From: Craterostigma plantagineum
Taxonomy: Eukaryota > Streptophyta > Magnoliopsida > Lamiales > Linderniaceae
Reading direction: 5' to 3'
NCBI GenBank assembly: GCA_027422505.1
Contig: JAPQWV010000687.1
Coordinates: 124,001 to 188,000, forward strand
Length of the DNA stretch: 64,000 bases
Shown here piece after piece: positions 22,965 to 32,727 of this stretch (positions are counted from its first letter, which is position 1; every line of letters starts with the position of its first letter). Position numbers and translations under genes: made by a program. Under the pieces are notes generated by a model that was not told the DNA's origin, did no database searches, and saw nothing but the letters and a program-made list of their open reading frames with translations.

Positions 22965-25900
22965 CAAGAAAAGATTTATTTAGCAAAAAAAAGACAAATA
23001 CTGTAGATAAATGGAAAACGAGTATCAAATTTTTTAAAATTGAAACTATAATACTTACAAATTTTGAGTTTGTCAACAATCCATTCCTCGTCGTGATTGG
23101 GAACTATATATTCATCCTCCGTAATAGGGACGTGTTCCACACCGGTAGGAAATGGGAATGTCTCATCGCTTCTGTCGTAGTCCTCCTCATCATCAACATC
23201 ACCGATGCCAACAACACTTCTCTTTCCTTGAAGAACATATGCCATCCACTATTAGCAGGATCTTCAACATAGAATACTTGTTTCGCTTACACTGCGAGGA
23301 TGAAAGGGTCGTCCACATAACCCACTTTCTGTAAGTCCACTATTGTTAATCCTAATTCTGGATCTATCCGAACGCTTTCTTCCCCATCCAAGATAAGCAC
23401 CCAAGCCTTGCAGCCACTTGCCGCCTCGCCTGTTATCAGCCCACGGACAACGTAGTAAAACAACTTTTACGTTGTTCTTGTAGACGAGTTCCCATATTTC
23501 TTCAATAAACCCATAGTATGAACTTGCATTGCTCGTAACTCGAGCATCCTTTCCACGAGATACTTTTCTCAACAACGTAATGTGACCTCACTGTTCTGCG
23601 ACGCACTTCTATCATCTCGCCTTTTCGTATAAAATGTGTACCCATTAATGTCGTAACCTTTATATGTCGCAACTGTCCATTCGGGTCCCCATGCGAGCAA
23701 TTTTATCATCTCACTGCAATCCGAACCGGTGTATGCATAAAGTGCCCTCGTTATGAACCAGCCTAAAAATAGTCTGTAAGCTAGCCATGTGCTCCTCCAT
23801 AAACGGGTGCAGTTCAGGAATATGACGCAACACGAGGAAATGTGCACTATCGTATAGTTCTCGCGATACTGTCTTGTACTGTGGTTTCGTCAATGGTTTT
23901 CCTCCTAGTCGTCCATCGTGGCGAGACATAGGTATCCCAACCGCTTTAACATTTGCCAAGTACGAAGAGCAAAACTAGCACATTCCTCTGTAGTGTATCC
24001 TTCAACTATGCTACCTTCGCGACGATACCGATTTCTAACATATCCCTTAAGGATCTTCATATACCGTTCAAATGGATACATATATCTCATGTACACGGGT
24101 CCACATATCTTGATTTCTCGAACTAGATGAACGACTAGATGCACCATTATGTCGAAAAAAGACGGAGGGAAGAACATCTCGAAGCGGCACAATGTTATTA
24201 CAACATCTGCTTGTAGCTCGTCTAGGACCTCGGGATCAAGTACTTTATTGCATATTGTGTTGAAAAAGAAACACAATTTTGAAATGCAATGACGAACATG
24301 CTTCGGCATTATACCACGGATTGCGATCGGCAGCAGATGCTGCATCAATGCATGACAGTCATGAGACTTGTACCCCACCAGCTTCAAGTCTTTCATCGAG
24401 ACATATCTCCTTATGTTACTGACATAACCGGATGGGACATTAATACCTTTTATACACTGGCAAAAATTTAACTTCTCAGCCCTGCTAAGTGTGAAGCAAG
24501 CCGGGGAAGGAAAGTCCTCTTTCCCTTTTCGATCGGTGCTAGCTCAGGCATTCGAAGTTCGACCATGTCAAGCCTGGCTTTTAGTCCATCTTTTGTCTTA
24601 TCAGGCATATTTAAAAGAGTGCCTACAATGCTATCACACACGTTTTTCTCAACGTGCATCACATCGATGAAGTGTCTGACGTCGAGGTTCTCCCAATAAG
24701 GTAGCTCCCAAAATATTGATCGTTTTTTTCAGACATTGCCATCTTTCGATGTTTTGCACTTTTTACCAAACTGAGTATTGATGTGTGCGACGATATCGCT
24801 CAATTCTGTGCCATTCAATGGTATTGTAGCCCTTGAAGTCTCGCTTTCTCCGTTAAACAGTGGTATAAGCTTTTTCTTCGTTCTATTGGGTATGTGGCAG
24901 GAATTTTCGATGGCCCATGTAGGTCTGTTTCCAGCAGTTATTCAACCACTAACTATCCGTATTAACCCCACAAATTGGACACGCTTTCTTGCCTTTTACA
25001 CTATAGCCAGACAGATTCCCGTAAGCCGAGAAATCATTTATGGTACAGAATATCATGGCGCGTAGCGTAAACCGTGATCTGATTGATGCATCGTACACTT
25101 CAACTCCTTTGTACCATAATGCTTTCAGATCGTCGATCAACGGAGCCAAGTAGACATCAATGTCATTTTCGGGTTGTTTTGGACCGGAGATTAAACACGA
25201 CAACATGATATATTTTCTTTTCATCGTAAGCCACATAGGGAGGTTATACATACAAAGCAGCACCGGCCAAGTACTGTGACGGCTGCTCAAATCACCAAAA
25301 GGGTTTATTCCATCAGTGCAAAGCCCCAACCGGAGATTTCGCGCCTCACCTCCAAATTCAGGATACATCGAATCAATGTTCCTCCACTGCGGGGAATCCA
25401 CTGGATGTCTCAATTTTCCATCCTTTTTCCTTTCCTCATCATGCCATCTAAACATCTTAGCGTCATCGGCGTTTGAGAACATGCGTTTTAGTCTTGCAAT
25501 TATTGGTAAGTACCAAAAAACTTAGTGGGGGGCCACCTACTTCGTCTTTTCTCTTATAACACCAGGTGTCGCATGTCGAGCACTTATCAGCCGACTCGTA
25601 ATCTCCTTATAAAGTATGCAGTCATTGGGACAAGCATGTATTCTTTCGTACTGTAAATTCAATGGGCACAATAGCTTCTTTGCCTCGGAGGTTGACGTCG
25701 GAAGCTCATTGACATCTGGAAGCATATCCGCGAATATTTCTAGAAGTGTTGAGAAACACTTGTCTGATATACCAAATTTAGCCTTAACGTTCAGCAGCTT
25801 GAAGACAGTAGACAACTTTGTGTACTTTGAGCACGCGGTGTACAAAGGAATATTGTTCCTTAACAAGGCTGTCAAATATGGGAGGATGTTCTTCAAAATC

Positions 25901-26251
25901 CTCTTGGACATCATGCAACATGTCCTCGGTACGATCATTATCGTCGGCCAAAGAATCTTCAGCTACGACATCGTCCTCCAAATCTAGTGGCACTCTTGTA
26001 CTAGTTCTGACACCCGCAGAACTAGCTATATCTACGATGACTTCACCGTGCCATATCCAATTCGTATACCCAGGTTTAAAATCGGCTATTAGCAAATGTT
26101 CCTTCACAACATCACTATTCCACCAGTTCATGTTATTGCAATTACGACGGGCACGAAATTTTCGATTGCCTTTTTTTTCTACGATTCTGTTCGGCACATC
26201 TCATAAATTCGTCAACACCCTTCGCATACTATACATCCAACCTCGATCCAT
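22965..26251 (-). pseudogene. TNP2-type CACTA transposase (frameshifted)
   Basis: Minus strand from the ATG at 26251 (MDRGWMYS). Domains in order: transposase-associated domain (NCNNMNWWNSDVVKEHL, GYTNWIWHGE; about 26150-26040), a linker with CSKYTKLSTVFKLLNVKAKF (about 25820), the TNP2/Transposase_21 core (RWHDEERKKDGKLRHPVDS, LCTDGINPFG, KGKKACPICGV; 25480-24950), LNMPDKTKDGLKARLDM (about 24600), DUF4218 (GYKSHDCHALMQHLLPIAIR, YPFERYMKILKGYVRNRYR; 24396-23905) and DUF4216 pieces (about 23850-22975, including MAYVLQGKRS). The frame changes several times, for example near 26150 and 25500; some changes may be introns, but at least one, just before NCNNMNWW, looks like a real frameshift. This enzyme would recognise the CACTA ends and subterminal repeats. 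Confidence 0.85.
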
Positions 26252-28191
26252 TTCAATAGCCTAAAGTACTATACAAATAAAAATTTACAAGTAATTCATA
26301 TAAAAGCAAGTACAATCGATCGAGAGGCTTTGATAGGATCCTTATCGCTCCACCTAACCCATTTTAAACATTCACTATCGCTTGTAAATGTGTCTTTGAG
26401 CTTCTATGTTGACAAAAATTCGGCAGCATTTCCCCACAGTTCTCCAAGTAGAAGAAAAAATATGAAAATGATATACATACAATCCATATGTCTACCCAGA
26501 GAACATTTAAGGGAAACGTAAACCAAATTTTTCATCAACATCGACGCTTAAACACACATTTACATCCTAAAGCGACATTGGACGTTTAAGAACGGTCCCA
26601 AACAGGGACCATTCAAGGTTTTCTCCTAATGAGAAAACCTTGAACGGGTATCTAAGCTTAAATAGAAACTTAAATTCACAAAGACGAATGCATACAAATC
26701 AAATATGAGTTTGAAAACTTACGTATAGCTGTCTAAAGCAAGAATATCACCCCAAATTCGCCCAAATTGCCCAAATCCTCCAAAGTTTTGACTCAAAACC
26801 TACGATTCACAAAATATAAGCTCAATATCAACCTCAAATCAAATATAACAAGGGTCTAAGCCAAAATTACGCACGTGATACCCAAAATTTCGTAATAGAT
26901 ATTTATGAATACCTCAATTTTCGAAGAATTCAACACATTCGCCAAATTACAATGAGAAAAATGGTTAGAAGAGATCTTACCGTGTTGTCGTAGCCCGAAA
27001 ACGTCAAAAAGAGTCGATGTCGCCGGAAAATATCGCCGATGAAGGTGAGGCCGCGGCCAAATTCGACCCAAAAAATCCCTAATGTCCAAACTTCACCAAA
27101 ATACCTAATTTTCGCAAAGATAAAGATCAATATCAACCTTAAATCAAACATAACACACGAATAAACTACGAAATCACATAAATTGAGCTCCAAATTTTCG
27201 AAAATTTGAAACCCCCAATTTTCGAAAAACACCAATTTCGAAACGTCCAAGCCGCAAATCGCTAAATACAAAGAGGGGAAATGCTAAATGGAGTTCTTAC
27301 CGTGTTCTCCAAGCTCGGATACGTCGGAAAAGCTTCAATTGCACCGGAAAATCGCCAAAGCCGCGGGCCACTTCGTTTTTTCTTCGTCTGTTCGAAACAA
27401 TGAAGTGAGGAAGAAGAAGATTAATTTAAAGACTCATGGGCGACGGTTTCTACGAAAAAATCCCGTAACCGTCGCCCATGACATATATATTTTTAATTTT
27501 TTTTAACAAATCATGGGCGACGGTTGTGAGAGAAAAAGCCGTCGCCCATGATCAAAAAATATAATTTTTTTTAAATAAATTAATATTGAGCGACGGGCTT
27601 TCTTTCGTGAAACAACCGTCGCCTATAACTAAAAAATAATAATTTTTTAAAAAAATTAAAGGGTTGGGCGACGGGTTTTTAGTTCCGAACCGTCGTCCAG
27701 AGTATACTTAACGCATAGGCGACGGCTGTTATAAGACACTCGTCGCCTATGTTCACCGAAACTTAAAAAAATTACATAAATACCACCGCGTCTATTATAG
27801 GCGACAGATTGTGTACACCAGTCGCCCATAATGTCGTGGCCTATAAGTCATTTCTACTAGTGTAGACAAATTGAGAATGCGATTGTTGGATTTGTGGGGT
27901 GAATTTATTTGGAACTATATACGATTGGCATTGAGATTCAATCATCTTGCATACGTGAATGCATTAGTTTTCCATTTTATCAGCAAGATTTTTGTGTTTT
28001 AATGATCATGAAATGGTCATGTACTTGTTTGATAATCCGCGAATTCATTCAATTCTATGCCCATTCACTCTTCATTATGGTCCACGCTTTTGCTTATGTC
28101 CCGTTAAAACTTCAGCTGATTAACATGGTTCCTGTTCCTGCATCCTCAAAATTATTATTTTTTTTAAATATACGACTATAGGCGCCGGTTG

Positions 28192-28387
28192 TAGGGGTGG
28201 GATCGGATTGGGTTTTCGGATAGAATCTGATACCCGATCCCGACCCGATCAAATGCGGGTACCCGATGCCCGACCCAATGTATATGGTCGGGCATCGGGT
28301 TTAAATCTGATACCCGACATCTAACCCGATTTTTCTTCCGATCTGGTCGGGTCGGATACCCAACCCGAATCCGAATGCCCACCCCTA
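28192..28387. mobile_element. Short hAT-type MITE in the right end of the outer CACTA
   Basis: Ends TAGGGGTGGG and CCCACCCCTA are perfect inverted repeats. The interior is built from 'tacccgaccc / gggtcggg' palindromes. Flanks gccggttg and gccggatt look like an 8-bp target duplication with changes. It interrupts a subterminal repeat of the outer CACTA. Confidence 0.75.
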
Positions 28388-28554
28388 GCCGGATTGAGTA
28401 TAGGCGTCGGTTGTTCGAAACAACCGACACAAATAATTGAGTATGGGTGACGCTTAACAACCGACGCCTATACTCATATTATCAGCGTTGGGGGCTCTCG
28501 GGTGCCTATAGTCCATAACAACCGGCGCCCATTACCTTTTTTGTACTAGTGCCA

Positions 28555-28865
28555 CAGCTTGTTAAACCGCACGAAAGACTAGTTGATAAGTCGACGAAAT
28601 TGCAAAGCAAAACCGAGCTAATTTGCGAGAAACTAACGAAAGCAAATAAGCTCAGGATTTGTTCGAAAATACCAAGTCCCCCTTCAACAACATGCAAAAA
28701 GAAAAATATAAAGATAACAGTCAACCAATAATTAATGACTTAATTAACTTGGTTCTAATAACTAGATTAATTCGATCGAAACCTATGTCGTCAAAGTGTC
28801 TTGCTCCAATACCCATGCAGCCAAGATCTGTGTGCATGATGCTTCATTTCCATTGGCCCTTCCAA
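28555..28865. other. Short unassigned stretch between CACTA and gypsy fragment
   Basis: Right flank of the outer CACTA. It may belong to the same decayed retroelement as the following fragment. No family signature is seen. Confidence 0.3.
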
Positions 28866-29168
28866 CTACCCATCGAAGCATATTCCATTATTTTGACTTA
28901 GTTGGGCTTCTAATTGCTGTAGTAAGATAGCCTCGAGCCCACTTGATTCAATCTCACTTTTAAGATGTTGTAGAATTTGGTCAGGTTCTTCTTTAATTGG
29001 ACGAGTAGAACCTCGTTGAGATGTTTGGTGAATTAATCCATTCAAGACCTCGTCCATTTGTTTCTTTCTTGATCTCGTCATTGGTCCGGTTATGTTGTGA
29101 AGTGGGTCGTCGACCGCTTTAATATTTTCTTGTCCAGCCGTAGTCGCACCCTCACCATCTACTTGCAC
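28866..29168 (-). pseudogene. C-terminal fragment of a Ty3/gypsy-type polyprotein
   Basis: A 100-aa frame contains the phrase NITGPMTRSRKKQMDEVLNGL, which resembles the tail found after the integrase region of plant Ty3/gypsy polyproteins (GPMTRARAKK...LN.L). The rest is Glu/Gln-rich. No reverse transcriptase or integrase is nearby. Its end at about 29190 coincides with the truncation of MYB copy 2, so this insertion, or a deletion linked to it, probably removed the MYB C-terminus. Confidence 0.55.
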
Positions 29169-29194
29169 ACTTGCTTGTTTCGCATCAGCATCTA

Positions 29195-29958
29195 AGGGGA
29201 AAACTCCTATGTTACGATAGTCGGGGATGATCTGAGAAAAGGTCTTGCTGGGTCGATTCCCATGGCTGCGAGCTTCTTTCTTAGCTTACTATTCCATAGG
29301 ATTTTTACATCGTTGTCTGTTTTTCCTGGAAACTGTTGTGCTATTATGGGCCACCTAAAAAAGCATCATTTTTATCAGAAGAAGAAGAAGAAGCATGCCT
29401 ATTGGGATTGGGGTTTTCATTTGCATCTATATCTGCTGCAAGGGAATCGAGGAGGAATCCATAAATGGTGATTAGGATTTTCATTTTTGCATCAAGAAAT
29501 TGATGAGATAAATAACCTGCTCCCTATAGTTGCATGAAGCTGAATCACTAATTCCTCTTCTTGAGGAGTGAAGCACTTTAGCTTAGGGTCTTGCTTTTGG
29601 TTGTTATTGTTAGCAGAAGCTGTCCCTTTCTTGCTACTTTTCGCAGTTGATCTTCTTAATCCTAATGATGAAAACAATGGGTGTCTAATAAGTGCACGTT
29701 CTGAAATTTAAAACGAGGTTTTGAATTCGATAGAATTACCAGAATAATGAGGCTCATCGGCTTCGTTCCAAAGATCCCTTCGAAGTTTCATCCTATGATC
29801 GGTGAAAACAATGGGTGTCTAATAAGTGCACGTTCTGAAATTTAAAACGAGGTTTTGAACTCGATAGAATTACCAGAATAATGAGGCTCATCGGCTTCGT
29901 TCCAAAGATCCCTTCGAAGTTTCATCCTATGATCGGAGCAGTGAGTCTTCACCATTTT
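29195..29958 (-). pseudogene. MYB35/TDF1-like, truncated second copy
   Basis: Collinear with the MYB at 10.6-11.9 kb: the N-terminal remnant (MVKTHCSDHRMK, 29958 leftwards), the R3 first exon (FTPQEEELVIQLHATIGSR) with the same donor, and the start of the last exon (acceptor at 29355, then KTDNDVKILWNSKLRKKL). It then has a deletion directly after MGIDP that shifts the frame, and the homology ends at about 29195. The whole C-terminus, including the SDFLL motif, is gone. Part of the R2-side sequence is duplicated in tandem (29668-29935). It cannot encode a functional MYB. Confidence 0.85.
29668..29935. repeat. Tandem duplication of about 133 bp within MYB copy 2
   Basis: The stretch running from 'gaaaacaatgggtgtctaat' through 'catcctatgatcgg' occurs twice in a row, starting near 29668 and near 29802. 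Copy 1 of the MYB has it once. The only internal differences are single bases, so the duplication is recent. Confidence 0.85.
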
Positions 29959-30145
29959 TTTTGGCTTTGGCTAACTTGTGATGAGCTAAAAAGTATGAAA
30001 ATGGGCTCTTTAAAAAGGATATGATGCAGATGAAGAGGTGAGTGAAGAAGCAAGAAAAGCATGAAGTTCTTCTTGAGACTGAAGTTGTATTTGAATGACA
30101 ATGGTTCAACTCTCTGTTGATTTTTTTTTTTTTTTTTGGGATATA

Positions 30146-30360
30146 TCTTATATATAAGAATAGAAATGTAGGAGTGTTCTCATTGCGACACGTGGCAAAT
30201 ATAATTAAATTGTAATAAATAAAATATAAACAATAAAAACTACCCATTATTTCATGTTGTACAATAACTACCCACTCTAAATATATAATTTAATATTTCT
30301 ACCATTAAATAATAATTATATATATTTAATACCGTGCATTTGCACGGGTAAAAAAACTAG
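30146..30360 (+). mobile_element. Non-autonomous Helitron, 215 bp
   Basis: Starts TCTTATATATAAG at 30146 and ends at 30360 with a hairpin (ccgtgca tt tgcacgg) followed by gtaaaaaaaCTAG. It is inserted between A and T without target duplication, as Helitrons do. The duplicated block supplies the empty site: at about 12055-12070 copy 1 reads straight from 'tttttgggat' into 'tttaatggaatagaaaatg'. It carries no gene. Confidence 0.9.
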
Positions 30361-31239
30361 TTTAATGGAATAGAAAATGTAAGTGTAAGAAGATCCGTTT
30401 GTGTGCGTGTGTTGTTTAAAGGGCATTTCTTGATCAGCAGTTCAAATTGGGTGAATTAAATTGGGTTTAGAATTAGATTCAGACTAAGTAATAATAACTG
30501 AAATTGCTCTGCGGAAAGGAAACGAATGAATGAATGACATTTCTGTTTTATTTAATCACATCACTAGTTTTGATGCCAATAACCATAATTCCATTACATG
30601 GGATTTGTTTAATTAAGCTTGACTACAACTACAACAATGTTTGAAAACAAGAACTAACCCTTAATTCTTTGTTAAAGCGTTTTGAATAATTATATTTGAT
30701 AATTAAAAAAATGTCACTAGCTAAGAACCGACAATACTCGAACATATACTGTCTATATTCCATCTAAGAAGCCAAGTGGATATGAAATATTCCTTATTAT
30801 CAGCCAACGTATGAACTTGGACTTATATTGAAAATAATCGAAGGTACATCTTCGTTCGATAGATAACATATATTTTAAAGTTGTAAATATACTGACAAGA
30901 AATAAAATATCGATTTATTAGTAACCCAAATATACAACTGTACCATAGAAGAAAAAGTAAATAATTATTTTTACTAACATATTTAATCAATTTCGTTGCA
31001 CGGAGTGATGTATCAAAACTGCAAATGAAGTAACACAAGTGGAACAAACATAGTACAAATTAGAAACAAAAAAAAAAAGGAAAAGATCGAGGGAATCCAT
31101 CCGACGCATGAACCAACCTAATGTAAAAAAGACACACATTTGAACGATACAACGTAAGACCATGAAATCCATACATTATTATCATGCAAAAGGGTACGTC
31201 AACAGCTATTTGTTGCATGGATTCACTTAGTTTAAAACC

Positions 31240-31728
31240 CTAAACTCGATCGATTCCATCGTCAGATCCATCGGTTCCGTTCAACCAATCGTTAGCGGTC
31301 GAAGTGATGAATATGTTGAAAACTGGTAATAGGGTTAATGCTACGTGTAACCAGAGAAGGAAACTCCTCAGCGCATGCAATAAATAGCTTCGGCATTTAA
31401 ACAAGAACAAAATTGCAGGATAAAGGTACCAAAAGGTGTTTTGTGGGAAGATAAGTGAAGCCAAGAAAGACGAGATGAGCGGTGGAGATATTTTCTTGAA
31501 CTTCACCTGAATCGATGCAACGTTTTGAATCGAAACATTGAATGGTATCCCAATGAAGACGAAGGAGAATATGAAAGAGAAGATAATGAGTAGGAAAAGC
31601 TTAGTCCATGTGAGTTCAGTGGTGACTATGTCAAATGGATCCCATTCCCAAGCCATGGAAGTTGTTTGGGACTTCAAAATGTTTATTATTAAGATGAAAG
31701 CATATCTTAAATCGAAGTATGCTGACAT
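31240..31728 (-). CDS. Possible small multi-pass membrane protein (162 aa)
   Basis: An uninterrupted minus-strand frame with an ATG at 31728 (or MAWEWD downstream at 31656). I do not recognise the family. It has three strongly hydrophobic stretches: about residues 41-67 (WTKLFLLIIFSFIFSFVF), 84-111 (around FWYLYPAILFLF) and 122-140 (FLLWLHVALTLLPVFNIFI). It ends in a short acidic tail (DGSDDGID). A TATATATA tract lies about 70-80 bp upstream (31798-31809). It sits in DNA absent from the duplicated partner. It may be a young or lineage-specific gene, or an exon of a longer lost gene. Confidence 0.45.
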   Translation of the reverse strand: MSAYFDLRYAFILIINILKSQTTSMAWEWDPFDIVTTELTWTKLFLLIIFSFIFSFVFIGIPFNVSIQNVASIQVKFKKISPPLISSFLASLIFPQNTFWYLYPAILFLFKCRSYLLHALRSFLLWLHVALTLLPVFNIFITSTANDWLNGTDGSDDGIDRV

Positions 31729-32202
31729 TCTGAGACTTGCTATGTATTTATTGCTTGTATATGTTATGATTATCTTACTTTGTATACTGCAGGGACGGTA
31801 TATATATTAGGTGTGCTTCGGACAAATCAAATATCTCAACATCACATTCAGTTGTATGATGGCAAAAATTTCTACGACATTTCCGTCAAAGGCTACTTTC
31901 GCTTTAATGAAGTAAAATAAGATAATTTATACAAGGGCTGATCTGAAATGCTTTCAGTAGCCATCAATTCATTTCCACATCCATCATAAAGGACCATATG
32001 ATGCTTTTACACGGTGTTGAAGATTTCGTGGCACAAAGCCACCAAAACTCATATTAATTGGTTGAAATAAATTAATGAACAGACTTAAAGTTGAGAGTTA
32101 GTTTAAGTTTTTAAAATGGAATTGCAATAATAATTAACTTTTGGAAAATTAGACAAGTTTTTCAAGATTTAATTATTATTGTTTTCATTTTCATCACAAA
32201 AC

Positions 32203-32680
32203 TGTTGGGTTATTTGGGCTCCCAACTATGTTTCGGAAAAGCCCAACAATGAGTAATTTTTTCAGCCCATTCTTCAGCCAACATACAGCTAATAAGAGAG
32301 AGGAGCAGCAGATCAATCGGGTCCCTCTTTCGCTCAAGAAAAAACAGAATTTTTCATCACTTCCTTTTACCAGCAGCAGATTCGGTTTTCTCACTTTTGA
32401 AGGGGCAAACATTGTCGGATTGACCTGAAATTTTAGGAGAAGGTAGAAGACTCATTGATCTTCATTCTCCCTGAGGTGATTTACATTTCGAGGTGGCTCT
32501 ACTTGCTCATGGTGATAGTGGATTTTGGATCGTTTGGTCCCGTGGTTTTTACCCGGTCGATTTGAAGGGGGTTTTCCACGTTATATCGCCGTGTGATTTC
32601 CGTTTTATTTCGCTGCGTTGTTGATTAATTGCGCTGCCAATATTATGCCCGAGTGTTCATTTATACGTCCGATCCTAACA
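32203..32680 (+). repeat. 5' LTR of the copia element
   Basis: 478 bp, TG...CA ends. Matches the 3' LTR almost base for base apart from small indels and substitutions. It should contain the element's promoter. Confidence 0.95.
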
Positions 32681-32727
32681 AAGTGGTATCAGAGATTGCG
32701 ATTGGTTTTGTCGGTATTCTTTGATCA

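Larger units (their letters stand above)
20229..27862 (-). mobile_element. Inner CACTA element carrying transposase and Ulp1-like protease
   Basis: Left end CACTAGTGCAGAAACGC at 20229, right end inverse CACTAGTAGAAATGAC ending at 27862, target duplication TAG (20226-20228 and 27863-27865). Many direct and inverted copies of 'atgggcgacggtt' / 'aaccgtcgcccat' fill the subterminal zones (20240-20520, 21070-21160, 27430-27840); these are the usual transposase-binding arrays. The coding part is on the minus strand: a TNP2-type transposase followed by a DUF8039 + Ulp1 region. It inserted into the outer CACTA and was later hit by a hAT element (20531-21062). Frameshifts suggest it is no longer autonomous. 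Confidence 0.92.
18972..28551. mobile_element. Outer CACTA (En/Spm-type) element with captured gene fragment
   Basis: Left end CACTAGTACAAAATATAG at 18972; right end, read inversely, CACTAGTACAAAAAAGG ending at 28551. A 3-bp target duplication CCA flanks it (18969-18971 and 28552-28554), as expected for CACTA elements. Subterminal repeats of the type 'ataggcgtcggttg' occur in both orientations at 18990-19185 and 28180-28530. No transposase of its own is visible; most of its length is the younger CACTA nested inside (20229-27862). Its own interior carries an ankyrin-gene fragment (19400-20100). It is therefore non-autonomous, of the Pack-CACTA kind. Confidence 0.9.
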
